The position numbers were made by a program, and so were the translations under genes. This document shows positions 1-9,008 of a stretch of DNA of 45,632 nucleotides, one piece after another. The first letter of the stretch is position 1. The number at the start of each line of letters is the position of its first letter. The DNA comes from Cytobacillus massiliigabonensis. GTDB lineage: Bacteria > Bacillota > Bacilli > Bacillales > Cytobacillaceae. The stretch lies in contig NZ_LT904904.1 of the NCBI RefSeq assembly GCF_900199725.1, positions 1,657,335 to 1,702,966 of the forward strand, written 5' to 3'. The notes beneath the pieces were generated by a model. That model had not been told where the DNA came from. It worked only from the letters and a program-made list of their open reading frames with translations, and made no database searches.

Positions 1-48
1 GTTATTACAGATGATCCTGTGAAGGCGTTGCAAATCAAAAACAAATAA
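1..48 (+). CDS. C-terminal end of a probable glycerophosphodiester phosphodiesterase (partial)
   Basis: Frame 1 is open from the first base and ends at TAA 46-48, giving fifteen residues beginning VITDDPVKAL. An 'ITD.P' motif near the C terminus is typical of GDPD-family phosphodiesterases, and in B. subtilis a GDPD gene (yqiK) lies upstream of the bkd region, so this assignment is plausible. Only the tail is visible, so the catalytic domain cannot be checked. The gene converges on the DUF2627 gene, and the terminator they shared is now split by an insertion sequence. Confidence 0.45.
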   Translation, partial: VITDDPVKALQIKNK

Positions 49-103
49 CATAAAAAAAGCAATCGGCATTTTGATCTGACCCAATAAAGTTAGACAAATA
101 ATT

Positions 104-925
104 TTATGCAACTTTTAAGACTTGAGTTCGGTATTCCACCGGACTCAGGTCTTTTAATTTTGCCTTCATTCGTTTGTGATTGTAATAGTGAATATAATCA
201 GCTAATTCCTTTTCAAAATGCTCTATACTGTCAAAATCCTGTAGATAAAGGAGTTCGGACTTTAATAAGCCAAAGAAGTTTTCCATGACTGCATTGTCCA
301 AACAGTTTCCCTTTCGAGACATACTCTGCGTAATTTGGTGCTGTTCTAATGTTTTTTGATATTGTTTCATTTGATAATGCCAGCCTTGATCTGAATGAAG
401 AATCACTTGCTCTCCTGGCTGAAGACGTTCTATTGCTTGGACTAACATTTCTCCGACCAATTTATAAACAGGACGTTTCATGACGTTATAAGCAATGATT
501 TCACCATTACACAAATCAAGTACTGGAGAGAGGTAACGTTTCTCACCGAATAGGTGGAATTCCGTCACATCGGTTACCCATTTTTGATTCACTTTCTCTG
601 CAGAAAAATCACGGTTTAGGATGTTAGGAGCAACTTTTCCCACATTACCTTTATAAGAACGGTACTTTTTCATGCGGACTAAGCATAGTAAGTCCATATC
701 ATTCATTAAACGATTGATGGTTTTTTTATCGTGTTTAAACCCTCGTTTCTCTAGTTCTTTCGTGATCCGACGGTGTCCATAACGACCCTTATGTTCATGA
801 AAAATCTCTTTAATACTTTCTTTTACGTTCGCATATTTATCAGGTTGATTTAATTTTTTCTCCCAATAATAATACGTACTACGTGGAATGTCAGCGACTT
901 CAACTAAATCTACAACTTCATACAT
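104..925 (-). CDS. IS3-family transposase OrfB (rve integrase core)
   Basis: This is the catalytic half of an IS3-type transposase. An HTH_21-like N-terminal region ([17 protein letters not shown]) is followed by the rve integrase core. All three catalytic acids are visible: D in WVTDVTEF, D in [11 protein letters not shown] and E in [14 protein letters not shown]. The reading frame stays open upstream of the ATG at 925 and overlaps the end of orfA in the -1 frame. The active protein is therefore probably an OrfAB fusion made by programmed -1 frameshifting, as in other IS3 elements. I see no canonical A6G heptamer in the overlap, only shorter A runs, so the slip site is uncertain. The C terminus ([21 protein letters not shown]) is typical of the family. 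Confidence 0.93.
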   Translation of the reverse strand: MYEVVDLVEVADIPRSTYYYWEKKLNQPDKYANVKESIKEIFHEHKGRYGHRRITKELEKRGFKHDKKTINRLMNDMDLLCLVRMKKYRSYKGNVGKVAPNILNRDFSAEKVNQKWVTDVTEFHLFGEKRYLSPVLDLCNGEIIAYNVMKRPVYKLVGEMLVQAIERLQPGEQVILHSDQGWHYQMKQYQKTLEQHQITQSMSRKGNCLDNAVMENFFGLLKSELLYLQDFDSIEHFEKELADYIHYYNHKRMKAKLKDLSPVEYRTQVLKVA

Positions 926-942
926 ATGCTTTAGTTCAAAAA

Positions 943-1473
943 TTACCTGCGCTTTGATTTTGTTTGTAATTTTTCCTGCATTTGAACTAAAGCGTTCAAC
1001 TTTTTTAAGTAGGCATTCTCCATTTCTAAACGCTCAATTTTCGCTTGTAGTACTTCTACCGTATCTTCAACTAGTTTTGGTGTTTCTTTCTTTGAATCAA
1101 TTTTCTTTGTTTCTTTCTTCATAGATGGTCGCCCCTTTTTCTTTGGTTGTAGGGCGTCTAATCCATCTCGATTTAACTTTAATCTCCAATTTCGTATCAT
1201 TCCAGGAGAAGAAATATTAAATATCGCAGCTGTATCAATAGAAGATGTACCCGTTTCGATCATATAATTTAGTACATCCATTTTAAACTGAGTTGAATAA
1301 CTTGTATAGCTTTTTAGAAAAGCTTCAATGCCATGTTGTTCGTATAGGCGAATCCATCCACTCAAAATAGTTGGTTTTACCTGAACCTCCCGCGCAATCT
1401 CATTGATAGATTCATTCCCATTTAAATACCTTGAAACAATTAGAATCCTTTGTTCTGCAGTAAATTTAGCCAT
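943..1473 (-). CDS. IS3-family transposase OrfA (helix-turn-helix)
   Basis: This 176-residue protein is the DNA-binding half of the transposase. Two HTH-like segments are visible: [20 protein letters not shown] in the first third and [17 protein letters not shown] near the middle. A lysine-rich linker and a C-terminal coiled coil with leucine spacing ([20 protein letters not shown]) match the OrfA leucine zipper. The start is ATG 1473 (MAKFTAEQR), which a GGGGG-type site precedes. The frame extends upstream to 1527, but that part is the inverted repeat. The stop at 943 lies just upstream of the orfB frame, as expected for a -1 frameshift pair. Confidence 0.9.
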   Translation of the reverse strand: MAKFTAEQRILIVSRYLNGNESINEIAREVQVKPTILSGWIRLYEQHGIEAFLKSYTSYSTQFKMDVLNYMIETGTSSIDTAAIFNISSPGMIRNWRLKLNRDGLDALQPKKKGRPSMKKETKKIDSKKETPKLVEDTVEVLQAKIERLEMENAYLKKLNALVQMQEKLQTKSKRR

Positions 1474-1552
1474 TAAAAAACCCCCATAAATGTTAGTTTG
1501 ATGTCTAACATTTATGGGGCAGTTCATTTTTACGGCCGATTGCTTTTATTTT

Positions 1553-1783
1553 TTACTTAAAACGATTTTGTACTTTATTTCTTTTTCGATCACGGTAAAG
1601 GATAAAGCCTGCGACAAAGCCGAGTCCAAGTAAAAATAAGAGCATGCCTGCAAGAAACTGCATCCATAAATATGGGAAAGGGCTTTGCAAAATGCCAAAA
1701 ACCATATCTCTCATTAATTTAATGCCATATGCTGCTAAAAATCCTGGTATTAATAATATGATTAAAGCAAATATTCTTATCAT
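1553..1783 (-). CDS. yqzF: DUF2627 family membrane protein (YqzF-like)
   Basis: This 76-residue protein has two hydrophobic segments, about residues 4-22 (FALIILLIPGFLAAYGIKL) and 40-64, followed by a basic C-terminal tail (RDRKRNKVQNRFK). That tail suggests a small inner-membrane protein with its C terminus in the cytoplasm. The length, the MIRIFALIILLIPG start and the position divergent from bkdR match the DUF2627/YqzF family of Bacillus. Its function is unknown. An AGGGAT-type ribosome site lies upstream of the ATG. The gene ran into the terminator now broken by the insertion sequence, so its 3' end may now read into the element. Confidence 0.85.
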   Translation of the reverse strand: MIRIFALIILLIPGFLAAYGIKLMRDMVFGILQSPFPYLWMQFLAGMLLFLLGLGFVAGFILYRDRKRNKVQNRFK

Positions 1784-1945
1784 CAGCAGATCCCTTCATT
1801 TTTTGTTCTACTAAAAAAAGTATTGAATGTATATAGAAATTTGTCAAGCACAACAATCATGTATAAAATAAGAATATGTGAAAAAAATTGCACAATAGAA
1901 AGAAAATTCGCGAAATAATCTTCAAGGTCCAAAGGTGGGTATTAC

Positions 1946-4012
1946 ATGCAAACAGTCATGATTGTTGGAGCTGGTAAAGGCGGTTCGGCGATCTTAAAAA
2001 TAATGAGAGAAACAGAAATGCTAAAAGTCATTGCGGTAGTTGATAGTAATCCTGAAGCACCTGGCATTGAAAAAGCAAGGGAAGTGGGAATACCAACAGG
2101 AACGGATTGGAAGAAATTTATTGATCAAGATATTGATATCATTGTTGAAGTAACAGGAAGGCAGGATGTTTTCCTAGAGCTTCGTGAGGCAAAAAAGAAA
2201 GACTCTGTATTGATACCGGGAACTGTCGCCTTTTTAATTGCCGGTCTCATAGAAGAAAAAGAAAAACTTATTTCAAGTATCGAGAATGAGACATATAAGC
2301 GTGATCTAATTTTCAATACAACCGGTGATGGGATGATTGGAATTAACCAAGATTCAGAAATCATTCTTTTTAACCGGAGCGCGGAAAAAATGACAGGGAT
2401 AAAGGCAAAAGAGGCGATTGGCCGTCCGATCAATCAAATCATTTCAAATACTCGATTAAAACGGGTAATGAAGACTCGGCGAATTGAATCTAATCAGGAA
2501 CTTATATTGAATAACGGGTTAAAAGTTATTACGACTAGGATTCCGATGATTGGCGAGAAAAATGAATTGCTAGGAGCATTTTCAGTATTTAAAGACATTA
2601 CTGAAGTCATGAATTTAGCTGAAGAAATAACGGATTTAAAGGAAATACAAACGATGCTCCAGGCAATTATCCAGTCAAGTGATGAAGCAATATCAGTAGT
2701 GGATGAGAATGGGAAAGGTCTATTGATAAATCCAGCCTATTCTCGTATTACAGGCCTTTCAGAGGAAGAAATCATCGGAAAACCTGCAACAACAGATATT
2801 TCTGAGGGGGAAAGTATGCATATGAAGGTCCTTCAAACGAGAAGGGCTGTAAGAGGAGTGGCAATGAGGGTAGGTCCCAATAAAAAGCAAGTGGTTGTCA
2901 ATGTAGCACCAGTTATTGTAGATGGGATTATTAAAGGAAGTGTTGGAGTTATCCATGATGTTTCTGAAATTGAATCTTTAAATAGAGAATTGCATCGGGC
3001 CCGGCAAATTATTCGTACACTCGAAGCTAAATATTCCTTTGATGATATCATTGGACGTTCAGAGGAGATGACCATTGCAATTGAACAAGCCCGTCTTGGT
3101 GCAAAAACTCCTGCTACCGTATTGCTGAGAGGGGAATCTGGAACTGGGAAAGAGTTATTTGCCCATGCCATTCATAACGGAAGTGATCGGAGGTACAATA
3201 AATTTATTCGTGTTAACTGTGCCGCGTTATCTGAGTCGCTTTTAGAAAGTGAGCTCTTCGGTTATGAAGAGGGAGCATTTTCAGGTGCAAAAAGAGGCGG
3301 GAAAAGAGGACTATTTGAAGAGGCAAACAATGGGAGTATTTTCCTTGATGAGATTGGCGAGTTAACTGCCAATACACAGGCAAAACTATTAAGGGTCCTG
3401 CAAGAGAAGGAAATCACCCGAGTAGGCGGGACTAAGTCCATCCCCATAAACGTAAGGGTAATTGCGGCAACTAATGTTAATTTAGAAAAAGGAATTGCCA
3501 GCGGAACTTTTAGGGAAGACTTGTATTATAGGCTTAATAGAATGCCTATTCATATCCCTTCACTGCGAAAAAGAAAAGAAGATATTCCTTTGTTATGTAC
3601 ACGGCTTATTCAAAAAATTAATCAGGAATATGGACGCAATTTAGAAACTATATCAGAATCAGCTATGAAAAAGCTGATGGAATATGATTGGCCAGGCAAT
3701 GTGCGTGAGCTTGAAAACATTCTTGGCAGGGCGATTATTTTTATGAATTACCATGAAATTCAGCTAGAAGAGCATCATGTTCCTGAGCTCATTAAAAAGA
3801 TGAATAAACCGAATGTACAAATGGAAGAACCGCTAAAAAACGATCAAACATTGACCCAGCTAGTTGAACAATATGAAGAAAGAATGATTCTTAAGACCCT
3901 TCAAGAGAAGGATGGGAATAAAACATTAACGGCAAAATCCCTTGGGTTGTCTGTGAGGAATTTGTACTATAAGCTTGAAAAATACGGGATTGCAAATAAT
4001 AGCATGCAATAA
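1946..4012 (+). CDS. bkdR: BkdR, sigma-54-dependent activator of branched-chain amino acid catabolism
   Basis: This 688-residue enhancer-binding protein should activate the sigma-54 promoter that follows it. In order it has: an N-terminal Rossmann-like segment (VGAGKGGS at 7-14); two PAS domains (about 120-230 and 235-350); a sigma-54 AAA+ domain with Walker A GESGTGKE, the sigma-54 contact loop as GAFSGA (serine in place of the usual GAFTGA threonine) and Walker [11 protein letters not shown]; and a Fis-type HTH at the C terminus ([16 protein letters not shown]). There is no receiver domain, so the PAS and Rossmann parts are the likely sensors. AAAGGTGG precedes the ATG. The position directly upstream of ptb matches B. 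subtilis. A long palindrome overlaps its stop codon. Confidence 0.93.
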   Translation: MQTVMIVGAGKGGSAILKIMRETEMLKVIAVVDSNPEAPGIEKAREVGIPTGTDWKKFIDQDIDIIVEVTGRQDVFLELREAKKKDSVLIPGTVAFLIAGLIEEKEKLISSIENETYKRDLIFNTTGDGMIGINQDSEIILFNRSAEKMTGIKAKEAIGRPINQIISNTRLKRVMKTRRIESNQELILNNGLKVITTRIPMIGEKNELLGAFSVFKDITEVMNLAEEITDLKEIQTMLQAIIQSSDEAISVVDENGKGLLINPAYSRITGLSEEEIIGKPATTDISEGESMHMKVLQTRRAVRGVAMRVGPNKKQVVVNVAPVIVDGIIKGSVGVIHDVSEIESLNRELHRARQIIRTLEAKYSFDDIIGRSEEMTIAIEQARLGAKTPATVLLRGESGTGKELFAHAIHNGSDRRYNKFIRVNCAALSESLLESELFGYEEGAFSGAKRGGKRGLFEEANNGSIFLDEIGELTANTQAKLLRVLQEKEITRVGGTKSIPINVRVIAATNVNLEKGIASGTFREDLYYRLNRMPIHIPSLRKRKEDIPLLCTRLIQKINQEYGRNLETISESAMKKLMEYDWPGNVRELENILGRAIIFMNYHEIQLEEHHVPELIKKMNKPNVQMEEPLKNDQTLTQLVEQYEERMILKTLQEKDGNKTLTAKSLGLSVRNLYYKLEKYGIANNSMQ

Positions 4013-4038
4013 TTTTCATGTATGAAAAATATTGCATG
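4003..4038. promoter_or_regulatory. 36-bp imperfect palindrome, likely BkdR enhancer site
   Basis: The left arm (4003-4019, CATGCAATAATTTTCAT) and right arm (4022-4038, ATGAAAAATATTGCATG) are inverted repeats with two mismatches around a GT centre. The palindrome overlaps the bkdR stop codon and ends about 43 bp upstream of the -24 element, a usual distance for a sigma-54 activator binding site. There is no T run after it, so it is a poor terminator. A second palindrome-like stretch (TGAAAAAGCGTTTTTTCA, 4050-4067) lies between it and the promoter. That BkdR binds here is inferred from position. Confidence 0.6.
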
Positions 4039-4078
4039 ATAAATTATTGTGAAAAAGCGTTTTTTCAGCATTTGTATT

Positions 4079-4096
4079 TTGGCACGCTTCTTGCAT
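4079..4096 (+). promoter_or_regulatory. Sigma-54 (SigL) -24/-12 promoter of the bkd operon
   Basis: TTGGCACGCTTCTTGCAT matches the sigma-54 consensus TGGCACG-N4-TTGCW almost perfectly, with GG (4081-4082) and GC (4093-4094) separated by exactly ten bases. It starts 78 bp before the ptb start codon. Together with the upstream sigma-54 activator gene this strongly supports SigL/BkdR control of ptb through bkdB. Confidence 0.95.
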
Positions 4097-4156
4097 ATTA
4101 AAATAATGAGTGTAGCAACATGAAATTGTAATAAGTGCTTTAAAGGGGTTGAGACG

Positions 4157-5062
4157 ATGGAATTGGATTCGCTTATACAGAGAGCAACCCAATACGAAGA
4201 AAAAACTGTAGCAGTTGCTGCCGCAGAAGATCATGAAGTAATCGAGGCTGTCGCTTCCGCGCTCGAAAGGAATTTAGCAAAATTCTTATTATTTGGAGAT
4301 AAAGAAAAAATTCTTCAAATTATGGAAGAGCATCATGGCGACTTAGCTAAAAACGAAAAACTTCAAATCATTCATACTCATTCACCAGCTGCGTCTGCAG
4401 AGCATGCGGTTAAAGCGGTTAAACTGAATGAAGCGAATGTATTGATGAAGGGGAATGTCCCAACTGCTACTATATTAAAGGCTGTATTAAACAAAGAATA
4501 TGGTCTGAGAGCAGGAAGTGTTTTATCACACGTTGCTGTTTTTGAGGTTCCTGGTTTTGACCGGTTCACAATTGTAACCGATGCAGCAATGAATATTGCA
4601 CCAGATTTAGAGCAAAAGGCACAAATCACAAGAAATGCTGTCGGAATAGCGAAAAGCATCGGTGTTGATAACCCAAGAGTTGCACCAATCGCAGCTGTTG
4701 AAGTTGTTAACCCAGCGATGCAGGCAACTTTAGATGCTGCCGCTTTGACCACTATGAATAAACGTGGTCAGCTGACTGGCTGTATTGTAGATGGTCCGCT
4801 TGCTTTAGATAATGCAGTATCCTTAACTGCTGCTGAACATAAAGGGATAAAAAGCGATGTTGCTGGACAAGCAGATATTCTGCTAGTACCAACAATTGAA
4901 GTGGGAAATGCCCTTTATAAGTCTTTGATTTACTTTGCAAAAGCAAAAGTTGGAGCAGTTATTGCTGGGGCAAAAGCACCAATCGTTTTAACATCTAGAG
5001 CCGATTCAGCTGAGAGCAAGCTATACTCATTAGCATTAGCGATCTGCTCTGCTACAAAATAA
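4157..5062 (+). CDS. ptb: Phosphate butyryltransferase
   Basis: This enzyme interconverts butyryl- or branched acyl-CoA plus phosphate with the acyl phosphate plus CoA. With butyrate kinase it allows ATP to be made from branched-chain acyl-CoAs, or primes branched fatty-acid precursors. The 301 residues match the phosphate acetyl/butyryl transferase family in length. Recognisable parts are the N-terminal VAVAAAEDHEVIEAV and the conserved MKGNVPTATILKAVL and GFDRFTIVTDAAMNIAPD segments. It is the first gene of the bkd operon, with AAGGGG ahead of the ATG and the sigma-54 promoter just upstream. Confidence 0.95.
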   Translation: MELDSLIQRATQYEEKTVAVAAAEDHEVIEAVASALERNLAKFLLFGDKEKILQIMEEHHGDLAKNEKLQIIHTHSPAASAEHAVKAVKLNEANVLMKGNVPTATILKAVLNKEYGLRAGSVLSHVAVFEVPGFDRFTIVTDAAMNIAPDLEQKAQITRNAVGIAKSIGVDNPRVAPIAAVEVVNPAMQATLDAAALTTMNKRGQLTGCIVDGPLALDNAVSLTAAEHKGIKSDVAGQADILLVPTIEVGNALYKSLIYFAKAKVGAVIAGAKAPIVLTSRADSAESKLYSLALAICSATK

Positions 5063-5092
5063 TATACACATATTAGTGGGAGGAATTTTAAC

Positions 5093-6190
5093 ATGGAAAT
5101 TTTCAAATATCTAGAAAAGTATGATTATGAACAAGTAGTAATTTGCCAAGATAAAACATCAGGTTTAAAAGCAATCATCGCAATCCATGACACTACATTA
5201 GGACCAGCTCTTGGTGGTACTCGTATGTGGACATATGCTTCAGAAGATGCTGCAATTGAAGATGCATTGCGTCTTGCGAAAGGTATGACTTACAAAAATG
5301 CTGCAGCTGGTCTTAACCTTGGCGGCGGTAAAACAGTTATCATCGGTGATCCTAAGAAAGACAAGAACGAAGAAATGTTCCGTGCGTTTGGCCGTTACGT
5401 ACAAGGCTTAAATGGCCGTTACATCACTGCTGAGGATGTAGGTACAACTGTAGCTGATATGGATCTAATCCATGAAGAAACAGATTATGTAACAGGTATT
5501 TCTCCTGCATTCGGTTCTTCAGGTAACCCATCTCCAGTAACAGCTTATGGTGTTTACGTAGGGATGAAAGCTGCGGCTAAAGCTGCATTTGGCACAGATT
5601 CTTTAGAAGGTAAAGTAGTTGCAGTACAAGGTGTTGGTAACGTTGCTTACCACCTATGTAAACATCTTCATGAAGAAGGCGCTCAATTAATCGTAACAGA
5701 TATTAACAAAGAAGCTGTACAACGTGCAGTAAACGACTTTGGTGCAAAAGCAGTTGAGCCAGATGAAATTTACGGAGTTGAATGTGATATCTATGCACCA
5801 TGTGCACTTGGCGCAACAGTGAACGACGATACAATTCCTCAATTCAAATGTAAAGTAATTGCTGGATCAGCTAACAACCAATTAAAAGAAGAGCGTCATG
5901 GCGATATCATTGATGAAATGGGTATCGTTTATGCTCCTGACTATGTAATCAATGCTGGTGGAGTTATCAACGTTGCTGACGAACTTTATGGATACAATGC
6001 TGAGCGTGCAATGAAGAAAGTTGAAGGTCTTTACGACACAATTGAAAAAGTTATTGAAATCTCAAAACGTGACGGCATTCCTACTTATAAAGCTGCTGAC
6101 CGTATGGCTGAAGAAAGAATTGAAAGAATGCGTAATTCTCGCAGCCAATTCCTTCAAAATGGTCACCACATTTTAAGCCGTAAGAAATAA
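5093..6190 (+). CDS. bcd: Leucine dehydrogenase
   Basis: This NAD-dependent enzyme oxidatively deaminates leucine, valine and isoleucine to the 2-oxoacids used by the Bkd complex. The 365 residues match Bacillus leucine dehydrogenase. Visible motifs are the substrate loop [10 protein letters not shown] (38-46), the catalytic lysine in LNLGGGK (K80) and the Rossmann fingerprint VQGVGNVA near residue 180. GGGAGG precedes the ATG. Codon use looks strongly biased to favoured codons (GGT, CGT, AAC), more than in bkdR, which suggests high expression. A stem-loop follows the stop. Confidence 0.96.
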   Translation: MEIFKYLEKYDYEQVVICQDKTSGLKAIIAIHDTTLGPALGGTRMWTYASEDAAIEDALRLAKGMTYKNAAAGLNLGGGKTVIIGDPKKDKNEEMFRAFGRYVQGLNGRYITAEDVGTTVADMDLIHEETDYVTGISPAFGSSGNPSPVTAYGVYVGMKAAAKAAFGTDSLEGKVVAVQGVGNVAYHLCKHLHEEGAQLIVTDINKEAVQRAVNDFGAKAVEPDEIYGVECDIYAPCALGATVNDDTIPQFKCKVIAGSANNQLKEERHGDIIDEMGIVYAPDYVINAGGVINVADELYGYNAERAMKKVEGLYDTIEKVIEISKRDGIPTYKAADRMAEERIERMRNSRSQFLQNGHHILSRKK

Positions 6191-6220
6191 TAAGCAGTAA
6201 TTGAAAGAACAAAAGATAAG

Positions 6221-6255
6221 GTCAAAGCGCTAAATGTATGTTTAGCGTCTTTGAC
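6221..6255 (+). other. Intercistronic stem-loop between bcd and buk
   Basis: GTCAAAGCGCTAAA (6221-6234) pairs with TTTAGCGTCTTTGAC (6241-6255) with one bulged T and a 6-base loop. No T run follows, so it is more likely an mRNA-stabilising or processing hairpin, or a weak attenuator, than a full terminator. A second small hairpin (CACCT/AGGTG, 6291-6308) lies before the buk start. Confidence 0.65.
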
Positions 6256-6338
6256 TCATTTTAGTAAAAATAGAGCGGATTTTTCTCAAGCACCTTGCTT
6301 TTTAGGTGCCAGACTGCTTTTTAAATGGAGGTTTAACT

Positions 6339-7445
6339 GTGCAAGAACAAGGACATCGAATTCTCGTTATCAACCCTGGTTCTACTTCAACGAAAATTGG
6401 AGTTTTCGATAATGATATTTCTATTTTAGAAAAAACATTACGCCATGATACTGATGTAATTAACTCATTCGAAAATATAATTGATCAATATGAATTCCGA
6501 AAAAACGCTATTCTTGAGACTTTGGATCAAGAAGGCTTTAATATATCAAAATTAAGCGCTGTTTGTGGTCGCGGCGGATTGCTAAGACCAATTGAAGGCG
6601 GAACGTATTCTGTAAATGATGCTATGCTTCAAGATTTACGTGAAGGATTTGCTGGTCAGCATGCTTCCAATCTTGGCGGTATTATTGCATATGAAATTGC
6701 AACAGCTTTAAATATACCTTCCTATATCGTTGACCCTGTTGTAGTTGACGAAATGGATCCAATTGCGCGTATATCTGGTTTATCCAAAATTGAACGTGTA
6801 AGTATTTTCCATGCTCTAAATCAAAAAGCGGTTGCTCGCAGAGTAGCAAAAGAATTAGGCAAGAAGTACGAAGAGATGAACTTAATTGTCACTCATATGG
6901 GTGGAGGAATTACAGTCGGTGCTCATAAACAAGGCCGAGTAATCGATGTAAATAATGGTTTGCATGGGGAAGGTCCTTTCAGCCCTGAACGTGCAGGAAC
7001 TGTTCCTATCGGCGATTTAGTTTCATTATGCTTCTCAGGTCAATACTACCGTGAAGAAATTACGAAAATGCTTGTTGGCCAAGGCGGTCTTGTAGGCTAT
7101 CTAGGTACAAATGATGCAGTAAAAGTAGAGAAAATGATCGAAGCTGGCGATGAAAAAGCGAAGCTGGTATATTCAGCAATGGCTTATCAGGTTGCTAAAG
7201 AAATCGGTGCTGCTAGTGCTGTCCTTAATGGGAAAGTTGATGCGATCATCATTACTGGCGGACTTGCTTACGGTAAGGGCTTCGTAAAAGAAATCAGCGA
7301 CCGTATTAGCTGGATTGCCGATGTAATCGTTCAACCAGGCGAAGACGAATTACAAGCTCTTGCTGAAGGTGCACTTCGTGTCCTTCGTGGAGAAGAAAAA
7401 GAAAAAGTATATCCAGGAAATGTGAACGTAGAAGCTACTGTTTAA
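6339..7445 (+). CDS. buk: Butyrate kinase
   Basis: This ASKHA-fold kinase converts butyryl or branched acyl phosphate plus ADP to the acid plus ATP, and is the partner of Ptb. Family signatures are the N-terminal phosphate motif [45 protein letters not shown] and [13 protein letters not shown] place the start at GTG 6339 ([10 protein letters not shown]), which follows AATGGAGGT at good spacing and gives 368 residues, close to the family length. An in-frame upstream start at 6306 would add eleven residues that overlap a hairpin. Confidence 0.94.
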   Translation: MQEQGHRILVINPGSTSTKIGVFDNDISILEKTLRHDTDVINSFENIIDQYEFRKNAILETLDQEGFNISKLSAVCGRGGLLRPIEGGTYSVNDAMLQDLREGFAGQHASNLGGIIAYEIATALNIPSYIVDPVVVDEMDPIARISGLSKIERVSIFHALNQKAVARRVAKELGKKYEEMNLIVTHMGGGITVGAHKQGRVIDVNNGLHGEGPFSPERAGTVPIGDLVSLCFSGQYYREEITKMLVGQGGLVGYLGTNDAVKVEKMIEAGDEKAKLVYSAMAYQVAKEIGAASAVLNGKVDAIIITGGLAYGKGFVKEISDRISWIADVIVQPGEDELQALAEGALRVLRGEEKEKVYPGNVNVEATV

Positions 7446-7464
7446 TAATAACTTAGTTCTATTT

Positions 7465-7500
7465 GCCGGTCATGCTGTCTTATTTTGACAGCATTCCGGC
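7465..7500 (+). other. Intercistronic stem-loop between buk and lpdV
   Basis: GCCGG (7465-7469) pairs with CCGGC (7496-7500), and inside it GCTGTC pairs with GACAGC around a TTATTTT loop. Short asymmetric bulges separate the two helices. The structure is followed only by TTTCC, so full termination is unlikely. It sits 31 bases before the lpdV start. Confidence 0.65.
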
Positions 7501-7531
7501 TTTCCAACTGGACATGATAGGAGGAAATATT

Positions 7532-8950
7532 GTGGCAGAAGAATATGATTTGGTCATCCTTGGTGGAGGAACTGGCGGATATGTAGCTGCTATCCGAGCT
7601 TCTCAACTAGGTTTAAAAACTGCATTAGTAGAAAAAGGAAAACTTGGTGGGACATGCCTACATAAAGGATGTATTCCAAGTAAAGCATTGCTTCGCAGTG
7701 CTGAAGTTTACGCACAAACAAAACATAGTGAAGATTTTGGTGTTTTCACAAGTGATGTTTCTGTGAACTTTGGTAAAGTTCAAGAAAGAAAAGGCAAAAT
7801 CGTTGATCAGCTTCATAAAGGTGTTCAGCACCTAATGAAGCAAGGGAAAATTGACGTATTTGAAGGGATGGGACGTATTTTAGGTCCATCAATCTTCTCA
7901 CCAATGCCAGGAACAATTTCTGTTGAAATGAACAACGGAGAAGAAAATGCTATGTTAGTTCCTAAAAATGTTATCGTTGCAACAGGTTCACGTCCACGTA
8001 CATTACCAGGACTTGAAATTGGCGGCAAAGTAATGACATCTGATGAAGCTTTAGCAATGGAAGAAATTCCAAAGTCAATCATTATCGTTGGCGGCGGCGT
8101 TATCGGTATTGAGTGGGCTTCTATGCTAGCTGATTTCGGTGCAGACGTTACTGTAATTGAGTATTCAGACCGCATCATCCCAACAGAAGATAAAGAAATC
8201 TCTAAAGAGATGCAGCGCCTTATGAAGAAAAAGGGTGTAACAATTGTTACAAGTGCGAAAGTTCTTCCTGAAACATTAAAACAGGGGGATACTGTTTCAA
8301 TTTCTGCGGAAGTTAAAGGAGAACAGAAAGAATTTACAGCTGAGAAAATTCTTGTATCTGTTGGACGTCAAGCTAACGTAGAAGGTATCGGCCTTGAAAA
8401 TACGGATATCCAAGTAGAAAAAGGCTATATCGTTACAAATGAATTTTTCCAAACAAAAGAATCTCATATTTATGCAATCGGTGATGTAATTGGCGGGTTA
8501 CAGCTTGCACACGTTGCTTCACATGAAGGAATCGTTGCAGTTGAACATATCGCTGGTGAAAATCCACATCCAATCGATTACAACCTTGTTTCAAAATGTA
8601 TCTACAGTGCTCCTGAAGCTGCAAGCGTTGGTATCACTGAAGATCAAGCAAAAGAACAAGGCTTTAAAGTGAAAACTGGCAAGTTCTCATTTAAAGCAAT
8701 CGGTAAAGCGCTAGTATTCGGTGAATCTGATGGCTTCGTGAAAATCGTTGCTGATGAAGAAACAAATGATATTCTTGGCGTGCATATGATTGGTCCACAC
8801 GTAACAGATATGATTTCTGAAGCTGGACTTGCTAAAGTACTTGATGCAACACCTTGGGAAGTTGCTCATACAATTCATCCGCATCCAACATTATCAGAAG
8901 CAATTGGTGAAGCAGCTCTAGCTGTGGATGGAAAAGCTATTCATGGATAA
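7532..8950 (+). CDS. lpdV: Dihydrolipoamide dehydrogenase E3 of the branched-chain 2-oxoacid complex
   Basis: This FAD enzyme reoxidises the dihydrolipoyl groups of BkdB with NAD. Visible are the FAD-binding LGGGTGGYVAAIRA, the redox disulfide GGTCLHKGCIPSK, the NAD-binding IIIVGGGVIGIEWASML and the C-terminal catalytic HPHPTLSEA. The GTG start at 7532 (VAEEYDLVIL) follows ATAGGAGGAAAT and gives 472 residues, as in B. subtilis LpdV (BfmBC). The frame is open upstream to 7463, but that part contains the stem-loop and has no ribosome site. Confidence 0.95.
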   Translation: MAEEYDLVILGGGTGGYVAAIRASQLGLKTALVEKGKLGGTCLHKGCIPSKALLRSAEVYAQTKHSEDFGVFTSDVSVNFGKVQERKGKIVDQLHKGVQHLMKQGKIDVFEGMGRILGPSIFSPMPGTISVEMNNGEENAMLVPKNVIVATGSRPRTLPGLEIGGKVMTSDEALAMEEIPKSIIIVGGGVIGIEWASMLADFGADVTVIEYSDRIIPTEDKEISKEMQRLMKKKGVTIVTSAKVLPETLKQGDTVSISAEVKGEQKEFTAEKILVSVGRQANVEGIGLENTDIQVEKGYIVTNEFFQTKESHIYAIGDVIGGLQLAHVASHEGIVAVEHIAGENPHPIDYNLVSKCIYSAPEAASVGITEDQAKEQGFKVKTGKFSFKAIGKALVFGESDGFVKIVADEETNDILGVHMIGPHVTDMISEAGLAKVLDATPWEVAHTIHPHPTLSEAIGEAALAVDGKAIHG

Positions 8951-8956
8951 AAATAT

Positions 8957-8980
8957 AGAGAGCTAAATAGAGAGCTCTCT
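8957..8980 (+). other. Intercistronic stem-loop between lpdV and bkdAA
   Basis: AGAGAGCT (8957-8964) and AGCTCTCT (8973-8980) form an 8-bp perfect stem with an 8-base loop. It is followed by ACTACATATT and then the bkdAA ribosome site AGGAGG. Lacking a T run, it fits an RNA processing or stability role better than termination. Confidence 0.6.
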
Positions 8981-9008
8981 ACTACATATTTATTTAGGAG
9001 GTTACAAA

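Larger units (their letters stand above)
73..1525 (-). mobile_element. IS3-family insertion sequence (IS150-like), about 1.45 kb
   Basis: The element has two overlapping-frame genes, orfA (HTH) and orfB (DDE integrase), both on the minus strand. Its ends are imperfect inverted repeats of about 24 bp: left GATCTGACCC at 73, and right, read inward on the minus strand, GAACTGCCCC from 1525. Both repeats run on to GTTAGACA, and 19 of 24 positions match. The 5-bp sequence ATTTT occurs at 68-72 and 1526-1530 and fits a target-site duplication. The exact ends could shift by a few bases, since many IS3 elements end in TG/CA, which would put them at 77 and 1521. Both genes look intact, so the element may still be active. 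Confidence 0.85.
55..1547. terminator. Bidirectional terminator split in two by an insertion sequence
   Basis: Bases 55-67 (AAAAGCAATCGGC) and 1535-1547 (GCCGATTGCTTTT) are perfect 13-bp reverse complements with A and T runs on their outer sides. They lie between the convergent GDPD tail and the DUF2627 gene. With the insertion and one copy of the 5-bp direct repeat ATTTT removed, they form a short-loop rho-independent terminator (loop ATTTTTACG). At present the arms are about 1.47 kb apart, so terminator function is probably lost or weakened. Confidence 0.8.

Noticed and set aside
73..76. Three-base target duplication with TG/CA ends at 77 and 1521
   Set aside because: The flanking triplets ATC and GTT differ. 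The ATTTT pair at 68-72 and 1526-1530 restores the terminator exactly and is preferred.
888..1124. Plus-strand frame across the insertion sequence
   Set aside because: It is antisense to orfA/orfB and has no ribosome site or recognisable protein.
4050..4067. CcpA cre site upstream of ptb
   Set aside because: TGAAAAAGCGTTTTTTCA is palindrome-like but four bases longer than the 14-bp cre consensus, so the arms do not align.
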